Assembly (NCBI RefSeq): GCF_964340395.1
Contig: NC_135553.1
Location: forward strand, 27,957,949-28,021,948
Direction of reading: 5' to 3'
Length of the DNA stretch: 64,000 bases
DNA from: Glandiceps talaboti
Taxonomy: Eukaryota > Hemichordata > Enteropneusta > Spengelidae
Below, piece after piece: positions 12,861-25,813 of the stretch (position 1 is the first letter of the stretch; every line of letters begins with the position of its first letter). Both the position numbers and the translations under genes were made by a program. The notes under the pieces are model-generated. The model worked only from the letters and a program-made list of their open reading frames with translations. It searched no databases and was not told the origin of the DNA.

Positions 12861-13043
12861 CATTGTATATGACAATTTTAGCAATATGCAGTGATATTTG
12901 TTGGTGTCCTCTTTGTCATAATTTATTTACTAAATGAACTCAAGATATTTTAATAATGGTGCTGTAAACTTGTGACAAGTTAATCAGGTCAATATTTCTC
13001 AATATATTTTCAATTCACTTAAATTTTAACATTTTATTTTCAG
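12861..13043. other. Intron 4 distal end
   Basis: Unique AT-rich sequence ending in the acceptor attttcag. Confidence 0.5.
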
Positions 13044-13166
13044 TCATTGATCAGTGTACACCCAATCCTTGTCAAAATGGCGGATACTGTATTTCACAAC
13101 AGGGTTCTTGTACAGATTTCAGATGTAGTTGTCCAACATGTTATACTGGGATAATCTGTGCAGATA
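13044..13166 (+). CDS. EGF exon 5 (L class)
   Basis: Module IDQCTPNPC, CQNGGYC, ISQQGSC, TDFRCSC, PTC, YTGIIC, AD. The aromatic before C5 is Phe. It ends in A and exon 6 starts with GA, giving AGA (Arg). Exon 4 ends in T, so skipping this exon would create a TGA at the new junction. Confidence 0.9.
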
Positions 13167-13261
13167 GTAAGTTATTTTGATTGATATCATGATTAATAAA
13201 CATGCACAATGCATTTCTCAGGTATATATGTATGTATGTGTGTGTGTGTGTGGACAAACAG

Positions 13262-16200
13262 ATGTGTGTCCATCTTTGTGTCCATCTATGTGTCCATCTA
13301 TGTGTCCATCTGTGTGTCCATCTGTGTGTCCATCTTTGTGTCCATCTTTGTGTCCATCTATGTATCCACCTGTGTGTCCATCTTTGTGTCCATCTGTGTC
13401 CATCTGTGTGTCCATCTTTGTGTCCATCTGTGTGTCCATCTGTGTGTCCATATGTGTGTCCATCTGTGTGTCCATCTATGTGTCCATCTGTGTGTCCATC
13501 TGTGTGTCCATCTATGTATCCACCTGTGTGTCCATCTTTGTGTCCATCTGTGTGTCCATCTGTGTGTCCATCTTTGTATCCGTCTGTGTGTCTGTCTTTG
13601 TATCCATCTGTGTGTCCATCTATGTGTCCATCTGTGTGTCCATCTTTGTGTCCATCTGTGTGTCCATCTGTGTGTCCATATATGTGTCCATCTATGTGTC
13701 CATCTATGTGTCCATCTTTGTATCCGTCTGTGTGTCTGGCTTTGTATCCATCTGTGTGTCCATGTATGTGTCCATCTGTGTGTCCATCTGTGTGTCCATC
13801 TGTGTGTCCATCTGTGTGTCCATCTGTGTGTCCATCTGTGTGTCCATCTTTGTATCCGTCTTTGTGTCCATCTATGTGTCCATCTGTGTGTCCATCTGTG
13901 TGTCTGTCTTTGTATCCATCTGTGTGTCCATCTGTGTGTCCATCTGTGTGTCCATCTTTGTATCCGTCTGTGTGTCTGTCTTTGTATCCATCTGTGTGTC
14001 CATCTATGTGTCCATCTGTGTGTCCATCTGTGTGTCCATCTATGTGTCCATCTGTGTGTCCATCTGTGTGTCCATCTATGTATCCACCTGTGTGTCCATC
14101 TTTGTGTCCATCTGTGTGTCCATCTGTGTGTCCATCTTTGTATCCGTCTGTGTGTCTGTCTTTGTATCCATCTGTGTGTCCATCTATGTGTCCATCTGTG
14201 TGTCCATCTTTGTGTCCATCTGTGTGTCCATCTGTGTGTCCATATATGTGTCCATCTATGTGTCCATCTATGTGTCCATCTTTGTATCCGTCTGTGTGTC
14301 TGGCTTTGTATCCATCTGTGTGTCCATGTATGTGTCCATCTGTGTGTCCATCTGTGTGTCCATCTGTGTGTCCATCTGTGTGTCCATCTGTGTGTCCATC
14401 TTTGTATCCGTCTTTGTGTCCATCTATGTGTCCATCTGTGTGTCCATCTGTGTGTCTGTCTTTGTATCCATCTGTGTGTCCATCTGTGTGTCCATCTGTG
14501 TGTCCATCTTTGTATCCGTCTGTGTGTCTGTCTTTGTATCCATCTGTGTGTCCATCTATGTGTCCATCTGTGTGTCCATCTGTGTGTCCATCTTTGTGTC
14601 CATCTATGTGTCCATCTGTGTGTCCATCTGTGTGTCTGTCTTTGTATCCATCTGTGTGTCCATCTGTGTGTCCATCTGTGTGTCCATCTTTGTATCCGTC
14701 TGTGTGTCTGTCTTTGTATCCATCTGTGTGTCCATCTATGTGTCCATCTGTGTGTCCATCTGTGTGTCCATCTTTGTGTCCATCTGTGTGTCCATCTGTG
14801 TGTCCATCTATGTATCCATCCGTGTGTCCATCTGTGTATCCGTCTTTGTGTCCATCTATGTGTCCATCTGTGTGTCCATCTGTGTGTCTGTCTTTGTATC
14901 CATCTGTGTGTCCATCTGTGTGTCCATCTATGTGTCCATCTGTGTGTCCATCTATGTGTCCATCTGTGTGTCCATCTGTGTGTCCATCTGTGTGTCCATC
15001 TGTGTATCCATCTTTGTGTCCATCTGTGTGTCCATCTGTGTGTCCATCTGTGTGTCCATCTTTGTATCCGTCTGTGTCTGTCTTTGTATCCATCTATGTG
15101 TCCATCTTTGTGTCCATCTGTGTGTCCATCTATGTGTCCATCTATGTGTCCATCTGTGTGTCCGTCTGTGTGTCCATCTGTGTGTCCATCTTTGTATCTG
15201 TCTGTGTGTCTGTCTTTGTATCCATCTTTGTGTCCATCTGTGTGTCCATCTATGTGTCCATCTGTGTGTCCATCTTTGTATCCGTCTGTGTGTCTGTCTT
15301 TGTATCAATCTGTGTGTCCATCTTTGTGTCCATCTGTGTGTCCATCTATGTGTCCATCTGTGTGTCCATCTATGTGTCCATCTGTGTGTCCATCTGTGTG
15401 TCCATCTGTGTATCCATCTTTGTGTCCATCTGTGTGTCCATCTGTGTGTCCATCTGTGTGTCCATCTTTGTATCCGTCTGTGTGTCTGTCTTTGTATCCA
15501 TCTATGTGTCCATCTGTGTGTCCATCTATGTGTCCATCTATGTGTCCATCTGTGTGTCCATCTATGTGTCCATCTGTGTGTCCATCTTTGTATCCGTCTG
15601 TGTGTCTGTCTTTGTATCCATCTGTGTGTCCATCTATGTGTCCATCTGTGTGTCCATCTATGTGTCCATCTATGTATCCACCTGTGTGTCCATCTGTGTG
15701 TCTGTCTTTGTATCCATCTATGTGTCCATCTATGTGTCCATCTTTGTGTCCATCTTTGTATCTGTCTGTGTGTCTGTCTTTGTATCCATCTTTGTGTCCA
15801 TCTGTGTGTCCATCTATGTGTCCATCTGTGTGTCCATCTATGTGTCCATCTGTGTGTCCATCTTTGTATCCGTCTGTGTGTCTGTCTTTGTGTCCATCTG
15901 TGTGTCCATCTATGTGTCCATCTGTGTGTCCATCTATGTGTCCATCTATGTATCCACCTGTGTGTCCATCTGTGTGTCTGTCTTTGTATCCATCTATGTG
16001 TCCATCTATGTGTCCATCTTTGTGTCCATCTTTGTATCTGTCTGTGTGTCTGTCTTTGTATCCATCTTTGTGTCCATCTGTGTGTCCATCTATGTGTCCA
16101 TCTGTGTGTCCATCTATGTGTCCATCTGTGTGTCCATCTATGTGTCCATCTGTGTGTCCATCTGTGTGTCCATCTATGTATCCATCTGTGTGTCCATCTG

Positions 16201-17572
16201 TGTGTCCATCTATGTGTCCATCTTTGTGTCCATCTATGTGTCCATCTGTGTGTCCATCTATGTGTCCATCTGTGTGTCCATCTGTGTGTCCATCTGTGTG
16301 TCCATCTGTGTGTCCAGCTATGTGTCCATCTGTGTGTCTGTCTTTGTATCCATCTGTGTGTCCATCTTTGTATCCGTCTGTGTGTCTGTCTTTGTATCCA
16401 TCTGTGTGTCCATCTATGTGTCCATCTGTGTGTCCATCTGTGTGTCCATCTTTGTATCCGTCTGTGTGTCTGTCTTTGTATCCATCTGTGTGTCCATCTG
16501 TGTATCCATCTGTGTGTCCATCTGTGTGTCCATCTTTGTATCCACCTGTGTGTCCATCTGTGTATCCATCTGTGTGTCCATCTTTGTGTCCATCTATGTG
16601 TCCATCTATGTATCCATCTATGTATCCATCTATGTATCCATCTGTGTCCATCTGTGTGTCCATCTTTGTATCCGTCTGTGTGTCTGTCTTTGTATCCATC
16701 TTTGTATCCATCTGTGTGTCCATCTATGTGTCCATCTGTGTGTCCATCTTTGTATCCGTCTGTGTGTCTGTCTTTGTATCCATCTGTGTGTCCATCTGTG
16801 TGTCCATCTATGTGTCCATATTTGTGTCCATCTGTGTGTCCATCTGTGTGTCCGTCTGTGTGTCCATCTGTGTATCCATCTTTGTGTCCATCTATGTGTC
16901 CATCTATGTATCCATCTATGTGTCCATCTATGTATCCATCTGTGTGTCTGTCTTTGTATCCATCTTTGTGTCCATCTATGTGTCCATCTATGTATCCATC
17001 TATGTGTCCATCTATGTATCCATCTGTGTGTCTGTCTTTGTATCCATCTATGTATCCATCTATGTGTCCATTTATGTATCCATCTGTGTGTCTGTCTTTG
17101 TATCCATCTTTGTGTCCATCTATGTGTCCATCTATGTGTCCATCTATGTATCCATCTGTGTGTCTGTCTTTGTATCCATCTATGTATCCATCTATGTGTC
17201 CATCTATGTATCCATCTGTGTGTCTGTCTTTGTATCCATCTATGTGTCCATCTATGTGTCCATCTATGTATCCATCCTTGTGTCTGTCTTTGTATCCATC
17301 TATGTATCCATGTATGTGTCCATCTATGTATCCATCTTTGTATCCATCTATGTGTCCATCTTTGTGTCCATCTTTGTGTCCATCTGTGTGTCCATCTATG
17401 TGTCCATCTATGTGTCCATCTATGTATCCATCTGTGTGTCTGTCTTTGTGTCCATCTATGTATCCATCTATGTATCCATCTTTGTATCCATCTGTGTGTC
17501 CATCTTTGTATCCGTCTGTGTGTCTGTCTTTGTGTCCATCTATGTGTCCATCTATGTGTCCATCTGTGTGTA
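13262..17572. repeat. 12-bp minisatellite (TGTGTCCATCTG), 4.3 kb
   Basis: About 360 tandem 12-mers of the form tgtgtccatctg, with ctg/cta/ctt and gtgtcc/gtatcc variants plus interspersed tgtctgtctttg units. Because 12 is a multiple of three and the common units lack stops, all three plus frames stay open for over 1,450 codons and minus frames for up to 650; none is coding. Higher-order periods are visible: a block containing tctggctttg recurs after 564 bp, and one containing tatccacctg after 276 bp. Confidence 0.95.
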
Positions 17573-17647
17573 ATCATCATTTCTTAGACTTGCAATATCT
17601 GCTGGCACAAAGGTGACATATATGGGACATACACATGTCACCTTGAC

Positions 17648-18568
<921 letters not shown>

Positions 18569-18691
18569 GAATTGATCCATGTTCAAGTCAACCATGTCGT
18601 AATGGTGGTACATGTCAGGCTGTTGGGTCTTCCTGTTTCCAGTACCAATGCACATGTCCAGGATGTTACACTGGTGCTACCTGTGAACAAT
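18569..18691 (+). CDS. EGF exon 6 (L class)
   Basis: Module [41 protein letters not shown]. It is the only module here with both a C-x-S-x-P-C O-glucose consensus (CSSQPC) and a C-x4-T-C O-fucose consensus (CRNGGTC). Acceptor ttcag; it starts with GA after exon 5's A. It ends in T, then TG of exon 7 gives Leu. Confidence 0.92.
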
Positions 18692-19029
18692 GTAAGTTCT
18701 ACAAAGGCAATTTCCCCTCATGCTCCAAAAACATTCTTAACTTTCTTCATCCTTGGACAATTTCAACTTTCGTATAAATGTATCTATATGTGCTTTTTAA
18801 GAAGTAAGAATATTTAGCAAATTGACATACCTGTGGAGTTTTTATTTTGAAGTGATACAGTTTTTGGCTCTTATTGTTACTAATACAAGGAGAGATGCAA
18901 AAGGTAACATTGATATACATGATAGTATTATTAAAAGGACCAGAATTTGAAACAAGCTCTCATATGGTAAAGTTTGAAAGATTTTGAGAATTTTACTTTT
19001 CACGGCTATTGATCCCAAGGCATACACAT
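18692..19029. other. Intron 6, proximal part
   Basis: Unique AT-rich sequence leading into the 50-bp array. Nothing is recognised. Confidence 0.4.
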
Positions 19030-20435
19030 TGTTGGTTGTTACTGTCAGTTAGATAATCTATTATCTGCCTTAAGTACATTGTTGATTGTTACTCTCAGTT
19101 AGATAATCTATTATCTGCCTTAAGTACATTGTTGATTGTTACTCTCAGTTAGATAATCTATTATCTGCCTTAAGTACATTGTTGATTGTTACTCTCAGTT
19201 AGATAATCTATTATCTGCCTTAAGTACATTGTTGATTGTTACTCTCAGTTAGATAATCTATTATCTGCCTTAAGTACATTGTTGATTGTTACTCTCAGTT
19301 AGATAATCTATTATCTGCCTTAAGTACATTGTTGATTGTTACTCTCAGTTAGATAATCTATTATCTGCCTTAAGTACATTGTTGATTGTTACTCTCAGTT
19401 AGATAATCTATTATCTGCCTTAAGTACATTGTTGATTGTTACTCTCAGTTAGATAATCTATTATCTGCCTTAAGTACATTGTTGATTGTTACTCTCAGTT
19501 AGATAATCTATTATCTGCCTAAGTACATTGTTGATTGTTACTCTCAGTTAGATAATCTATTATCTGCCTTAAGTACATAGATAATCTATTATCTGCCTTA
19601 AGTACATTGTTGATTGTTACTCTCAGTTAGATAATCTATTATCTGCCTTAAGTACATTGTTGATTGTTACTCTCAGTTAGATAATCTATTATCTGCCTTA
19701 AGTACATTGTTGATTGTTACTCTCAGTTAGATAATCTATTATCTGCCTTAAGTACATTGTTGATTGTTACTCTCAGTTAGATAATCTATTATCTGCCTAA
19801 GTACATTGTTGATTGTTACTCTCAGTTAGATAATCTATTATCTGCCTTAAGTACATTGTTGATTGTTACTCTCAGTTAGATAATCTATTATCTGCCTTAA
19901 GTACATTGTTGATTGTTACTCTCAGTTAGATAATCTATTATCTGCCTTAAGTACATTGTTGATTGTTACTCTCAGTTAGATAATCTATTATCTGCCTTAA
20001 GTACATTGTTGATTGTTACTCTCAGTTAGATAATCTATTATCTGCCTAAGTACATTGTTGATTGTTACTCTCAGTTAGATAATCTATTATCTGCCTTAAG
20101 TACATTGTTGATTGTTACTCTCAGTTAGATAATCTATTATCTGCCTTAAGTACATTGTTGATTGTTACTCTCAGTTAGATAATCTATTATCTGCCTTAAG
20201 TACATTGTTGATTGTTACTCTCAGTTAGATAATCTATTATCTGCCTTAAGTACATTGTTGATTGTTACTCTCAGTTAGATAATCTATTATCTGCCTAAGT
20301 ACATTGTTGATTGTTACTCTCAGTTAGATAATCTATTATCTGCCTTAAGTACATTGTTGATTGTTACTCTCAGTTAGATAATCTATTATCTGCCTTAAGT
20401 ACATTGTTGATTGTTACTCTCAGTTAGAAAATCTT
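19030..20435. repeat. 50-bp minisatellite, about 28 nearly identical copies
   Basis: The unit contains ACATTGTTGATTGTTACTCT, CAGTTAGATAATCTATTATC and TGCCTTAAGT. Copies are almost identical. A 49-bp variant missing one T (tgcctaagt) appears at 19521, 19799, 20048 and 20297, giving a period of 249 bp (four 50-mers plus one 49-mer) for the last three intervals. One truncated 29-bp unit sits near 19575. AGATAA-TCTA-TTATCT in each unit can form a small hairpin. Confidence 0.97.
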
Positions 20436-20616
20436 TTGGATAAAAATGAATTGTTGTGACTGAAAGCTTTTGAATTAAAGTAAACATTTGTGTAAAACAC
20501 AAAGTGGAAAATATTTACCTGAAATAATTTCCTTGTCAAGAAATTGAACTACTGTCAAAACATGTGACCTTATGAACACATGAGACAAATAAATTTGTAA
20601 TTTGTTTCTATTTCAG

Positions 20617-20856
20617 TGCTAGATCCATGCTCAACAAATCGCTGTTTGAATGGTGCAACTTGCATCCAAGACACCTGTACTTCACGTACTTGTGTGTGTA
20701 CAGGTTGTTATACTGGAACATCATGTGAAACATTACAAAACCCATGCCAACCAAGTCGGTGTCTAAATGGAGGAGTTTGTTCAGCCATTGCCAACTCCTG
20801 TACTGACTTCCAATGTACTTGTCCTCAGTGTTATACAGGAACCTTCTGTGGAGAGC
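20617..20856 (+). CDS. EGF exon 7, two modules in one exon (S then L)
   Basis: This 240-bp exon codes 80 residues. The first module is S class (LDPCSTNRC, CLNGATC, IQDTC, TSRTCVC, TGC, YTGTSC). After ETLQ comes an L module (NPCQPSRC, CLNGGVC, SAIANSC, TDFQCTC, PQC, YTGTFC). No splice sites separate them. It is the only double exon in the window, so either an intron was lost or this is the older arrangement of an S-L pair. The S module has Arg where others have the Tyr or Phe two before C5. It ends in C and joins GT of exon 8 to give Arg. Confidence 0.92.
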
Positions 20857-21307
20857 GTAAGTTTATTTTCCAACAAAATTGCTACAACTATGGAAATCAA
20901 GCTATAGGCAAACTAAAGCTATTTTTACAACATGTTTATATAAGCCACAAATGGACATTGATTTAATTACATTCACAGTATGTGGAGTCTCTGATACCAA
21001 GTTTTCCTTACTTGGATAGACATTCAAGCTCACTTAGTGCTTAATTCTATCGTTATTACAGGATGGTTATATACACATATCCAAGACCCACTTGTGTAAT
21101 CTACCACATGTAGCAACAGTATATTTAGGACGTGTCAGTGTCTATTGTAGTTTGCCGATAGTATACTTTCCATAGTATTGAATAAAATCTTCTTTGTACA
21201 TCTTCAATAGTATTTGTTACATGATATGTATGCATCATTCCTTAAATACTTTTTCTTTCAACTTGTTTATACTCTGCTTTTCAGTGAAATCAGCTGATTA
21301 AATTACA
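20857..21307. other. Intron 7, proximal part
   Basis: Unique AT-rich sequence. Nothing is recognised. Confidence 0.4.
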
Positions 21308-21722
21308 AAATTACATTTTATAATTACCACTGCTGACATCAGACCATCGACAAATGGAACATGTTATGAAGAGATTAAAAGTAAACAAATGAATTGGATT
21401 AATAACTTTGGCTCAGCATGCAGGAACAGAAAAGACTTGTATTACATTTCATAGCTTGATAAGAACACTTTTGTAGCCTCTGTATGTGTGCATGAAATGT
21501 CAGGGGAATATCAAATTTGTTAGTGAACATGAACTATTATGTAAAGAGGCCATAAAACTATTCTTATGAAATGGTGAAATATTATATAAGTCTCTGTACT
21601 TCCAACATGATGTGCCAAGTGTTATTAATCCAATCCAATTCAGTTGTTTACTTTATCTGTTTGTAACAGGTTCCATTTGTCCATGGTCTGATGTCAGCAA
21701 TTGCATAGTATATGTAATGTAG
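21308..21722. mobile_element. TIR foldback element, arms of about 110 bp
   Basis: The arms 21308-21420 and 21606-21722 are imperfect reverse complements. Both contain TGCTGACATCAGACCAT, GACAAATGGAAC, AAGTAAACAA and GAATTGGATT followed by AATAAC. About 185 bp of unrelated spacer lies between. No reading frame is seen. Likely a non-autonomous DNA element; the target duplication is not clear. Confidence 0.65.
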
Positions 21723-22257
21723 TGAATCAGATTCTTATTCTCTTAAGTTTCTAAACTTTGAAGACAATATTATAATATAGAAATTGAAACTGGTAAAGTA
21801 GTAAGTACAGTACTTTTAATTGGATACACAGACAGTAATGATGTTTTATAGTAAAGCCCCTTTTGGTAACTTTTGTTATGTCATAACTAAGTCCCTCTAA
21901 CTTTATGTTTACTGTTAAATGGTATGTTGCAGGGTTTGATGAGACTCACAATATGCAAATTTCACCTTCTGGGTATTTATCTACCAGCAAAATCTGGGCT
22001 TTTTTCATTATTTATGAATAAAATATTTAACAAAACTACAACTATGTTTTGTATGAATGATGAGAAATAGTTGGACTGAGTAAGCGATTGTGAAATAATT
22101 GGACTGAGTAAGCGATTGTGAAATAGTTGGGTGAACTCATAGAACCCTGTGGACTACTAGTAACCGAAAAAATGATACTTTATATCAAACTTTGATATGA
22201 AATGATAAAGCATGTTTTGTTTTTTAACTGACAATTTGTTTCACTGTTTATTGTTAG
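21723..22257. other. Intron 7, distal part
   Basis: Unique sequence apart from two or three short tandem copies of ggactgagtaagcgattgtg near 22072-22128. It ends in the acceptor ttgttag. Confidence 0.5.
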
Positions 22258-22374
22258 GTTTAAATCCATGTCAGCCTAATCCTTGCCAGAATGGTGGTTT
22301 TTGTGGAGAGTTAACCTGCACCCAATATCGATGTCAGTGTCAGCAATGTTTTACTGGAGACACTTGCCAAACAC
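22258..22374 (+). CDS. EGF exon 8 (S class)
   Basis: Short module LNPCQPNPC, CQNGGFC, GELTC, TQYRCQC, QQC, FTGDTC, QT. It starts with GT after exon 7's C (Arg). It is followed by the shortest intron of the window (137 bp) and then its L partner, exon 9. Confidence 0.92.
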
Positions 22375-22511
22375 GTAAGTTTCAGTTTTCAGCCTTGAAG
22401 CTAGTTTTTTTTAGCCTGTTATACCTTACATGGACCTTAATGGTTCAAAATTATATGCATGCCAGTCGATCATTTTCAGCTGATAAACTGAAATTATATT
22501 TTGTATTGCAG

Positions 22512-22634
22512 GACTTGATCAGTGTGCACCAAATCCATGCTCCAATGGAGGAACCTGTGTTCCTCAACCAGGGTCTTGTACATCATACACATGTTCATGT
22601 CCAGGTTGTTACACCGGATTTTTATGTGACACAC
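22512..22634 (+). CDS. EGF exon 9 (L class)
   Basis: Module LDQCAPNPC, CSNGGTC, VPQPGSC, TSYTCSC, PGC, YTGFLC, DT. It carries the O-fucose type C-x4-T-C (CSNGGTC). Acceptor attgcag, donor GTGAGT. It starts with GA after exon 8's C, giving CGA (Arg). Confidence 0.92.
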
Positions 22635-23032
22635 GTGAGTGAAAAACTATAGTTCAGTTTATCTCCACAGCAAAACAACACAAACAGGAAAGTACTATGA
22701 TTGCTACATGTACATGCACCTCAAATGAAACTGTATGAAGATGTTTTGAAGTCCAAGTCAACTCAGTGTGTCTTGGCCTAGGTATGAATAGGGGGGAAGG
22801 TGGGGAGGGGGAGAAAGCTAATTGGCCAGGGATTGATGTCATGTTTGTAGTGGATGATCAAGTTGAAACTAGACATTGATAGACAGAAGTTATAAGATGC
22901 ATAATTTCCTCTGTTCAATGTCATTTAAAGTGGACTAGCTACAACTGTAATGTTTTTCCAAACCTTTGTTTGTAATGACTTAAGTTACTTTCTCGTATAC
23001 CATAAGTTATATTTCTTCCGCTACACTTTGAA
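22635..23032. other. Intron 9, proximal part
   Basis: Unique sequence with a short G-rich stretch at 22790-22815 (aggggggaaggtggggaggg). No gene is seen. Confidence 0.4.
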
Positions 23033-24060
23033 ATTGAATCATAGCGTAGGCATTTCTATGTATTGAATCATAGAGTAGATATTGCTATACATCTTAAAGT
23101 TATATTGAATCATAGAGTATATATTTCTATGTATTGAATCATAGAGTAGATATTTCTATGTATTGAATCATAGAATAGATATTGCTATACATATTAAAGT
23201 TATATTGAATCACAGAGTAGATATTGCTACACATATTAAAGTTATATTGAATCACAGAGTAGATATTGCTAAACATACAGTATTAAAGTTATATTAAATC
23301 ATAGAGTAGATATTGTATACATATTAAAGTTATATTAAATCATAGAGTAGATATTGTATACATATTAAAGTTATATTGAATCATATGTATTGAATCACAG
23401 CGTAAATATTGCTACACATATTAAAGTTATATTGAATCATAGAGTAGATATTGTTACACATATTAAAGTTACATTGAATCATAGAGTAGATATTGTTACA
23501 CATATTAAAGTTATATTGAATCACAGAGTAGATATTTATTGTTACACATATTAAAGTTATATTGAATCACAGTAGATATTGTTACACATATTAAAGTTAT
23601 ATTGAATCATAGAGTAGATATTGTTACACATATTAAAGTTATATTGAATCACAGAGTAGATATTTATTGTTACACATATTAAAGTTATATTGAATCACAG
23701 TAGATATTGTTACACATATTAAAGTTATATTGAATCATAGAGTAGATATTGTTACACATATTAAAGTTATATTGAATCACAGAGTAGATATTGCTACACA
23801 TATTAAAGTTATATTGAATCATAGAGTAGATATTGTTACACATATTAAAGTTATATTGAATCACAGAGTATATATTGCTACACATATTAAAGTTATATTG
23901 AATCATAGAGTAGATATTGCTATACATATTAAAGTTATATTGAATCACAGAGTATATATTGCTACACATATTAAAGTTATATTGAATCATATGTATTGAA
24001 TCATAGAGTAGATGTTTCTATGTATTGAATCATAGAGTAAATATTGCTATACATGATGTT
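23033..24060. repeat. 42-bp minisatellite (degenerate)
   Basis: The unit contains ATATTAAAGTTATATTGAAT, CACAGAGTAG and ATATTGCTACAC. The left end has shorter units (tattgaatcatagagtag + atatttctatg), and some copies carry a gatatttattg insertion. Frames on both strands (IQYNFNMCSNIYS type) are repeat artefacts. Confidence 0.92.
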
Positions 24061-24259
24061 ATAAAATTACTAGATGTATAGTTTATATTTCAGACAGTAA
24101 TTAACAACACAATATATGTAGTGTTGAGGGCCATATCTTTGGACATAGGAGACTTGTATTTTGAAGCTTGTAGTTGGCACACAATCTAGACTTATCTTAC
24201 AAACAACACAACTATATTGTACTATATTTCACTTTTTTTTTTTTTTTAAATTTTGACAG
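24061..24259. other. Intron 9 end with T-rich acceptor
   Basis: Short unique stretch ending in a run of 17 T before aaattttgacag. Confidence 0.5.
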
Positions 24260-24376
24260 TTTTGAATCCATGTCAACCCAATCCATGTTTGAATAATGGT
24301 CAGTGTAGTCAAGACTCCTGTACCCAGTATACTTGTAATTGTCCAGGATGTTATGATGGTGTTGCCTGTGAAAGAT
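24260..24376 (+). CDS. EGF exon 10 (S class)
   Basis: Short module LNPCQPNPC, CLNNGQC, SQDSC, TQYTCNC, PGC, YDGVAC, ER. The usual Thr after C7-Tyr is Asp here (CYDG). Donor GTAAGT. It ends in T and joins TG of exon 11 to give Leu. Confidence 0.92.
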
Positions 24377-24629
24377 GTAAGTCTATGATATTTGACATTA
24401 TTTCCCAGTCAAGAAATACACCAAATGACTTGAGGAGCCTTAATTTGTCACTATGATTCATCAAAAGTCAAGTGGTGTCAAAACCCTTATGTCACTTATC
24501 TAATATTTCCTTATTGAAATGTAGCCACTTCTGTCAGCATAATTTATGAAAAAATGAGAGAAATAAATGGCAATTTGGAACATTTTGACTGATATTTAGA
24601 GCACTGCAAAACCAATGATATAGAGACAT
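24377..24629. other. Intron 10, proximal part
   Basis: Unique AT-rich sequence. Nothing is recognised. Confidence 0.4.
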
Positions 24630-25560
24630 GATAATCATATTGAATTCTTATAAAGCGCATTACATTAAATAATAATCACAATGTGCTATACAACTGATTG
24701 GAAAAACAAAGTTAACATAAAAGATAATTAAAATACACTATTTGAAAAAAGAACCGTTAAAACTGTTTAAAATGTCCCGATATTAGAAACCTACTAGTAA
24801 AAAGGTTCACATGCAAAAAAGGTAAAATATGTAAAATAACTAATTATAAAATGACTTTAGGTAAGTTTTCAAACTGCTTTTAAAACTGTTGAATGAAGAA
24901 GCAGCTCGGATTGGTTATGGCAAGACATTGCATAGATGAGGGACACGATTACCATAATACATACATGTAGTACTGCCAATAGGCTAGTGTAAATTAATGT
25001 TACCATTAGACTGAGAATGAAGGGTACGACCAGTGGCTCATTTTGTCAGCTATTCACTTAAATAAGATGGTGCAATTCCATTTATAACTTTAAAAGTAAT
25101 ACATAAATTTTGAATTCAATTTGCTGTTGAACAGAAAGCCAGTGTAAATCATGCAGAATTGGAGTAACATGGTCACATTTTTTCTTTCTGGTGACAAGTC
25201 AGGCCACTCAGTTTTGAATGATTTGGAGTTTGTGAATGTCATATAAAGGAAGACCATAAAGTAAACTATTACAGTAATCTAATTGAGATGTTGTGAAGGC
25301 ATGAACAAGTTTCTCAGTAGAAGTTTGATCCAGCATGTTGCGAATTTTTCCAATCTTCCAAAGCAAAAAGGAGGCAGCTTTGCAAACATTCACAGCATGA
25401 TATTACTTGGTAGCAGCTGCATTGTTGAAATCTGAATGACCACAGAGTGTGGGGTATAAATTCCATGGTTTTTGTTTTAACATGTTCAACTTGCAACTTG
25501 GCTTGCATGAAGTATAGTGAACAATAGCATATGAAAATCATCTATCAAAACTAATATTAA
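24630..25560 (-). pseudogene. LINE relic, C-terminal reverse-transcriptase region
   Basis: The minus strand around 25208-25393 reads TEKLVHAFTTSQLDYCNSLL then YGLP and KLQIIQN, a signature of the C-terminal part of CR1/L2/Jockey-type non-LTR reverse transcriptases. After an in-frame stop the similarity continues (LVTRKKKCDHVTPILHDLHW) to about 25030 (VINGIAPSYLSE), followed by further stops. At the lower end, 24640-24700, the minus strand carries a gcgctttataa motif typical of the 3' end of such elements. It is 5'-truncated and dead, inserted opposite to the host gene. Confidence 0.8.
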
Positions 25561-25813
25561 AATACTTGTTCTTGCAAACTAAAATGGTGTGCCCCTTTTC
25601 ACATTTACTGATTATTCTCAACTGTAGATTCTGGAATGTGTTGAATCATGAAAAGTACAATGTATGGTACAGCCATTGTTATGTAAACATATGGAAATAT
25701 TCATTTTGGTACAGCCATTGTTATGTAAAAATATGGAAATATTCATTTTGGTACAAGCATTGTTATGAGAGTGCATGATCATGATATTAACATCTGATGC
25801 CCATCTATACCAA
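25561..25813. repeat. Three 42-bp tandem copies in unique intron
   Basis: From about 25668 to 25775 a 42-bp unit (ggtacagccattgttatgta + aatatggaaatattcatttt) occurs nearly three times. The rest is unique. Confidence 0.7.

Noticed and set aside
13141-17616. Frames of 1,454-1,479 codons (plus) and 650 codons (minus) as giant proteins
   Set aside because: All three plus frames are open at once because the 12-bp repeat contains no stop; variation shows no codon bias.
19030-20435. Regular repeats as a CRISPR array
   Set aside because: There are no unique spacers, units are contiguous, and the context is an animal intron.
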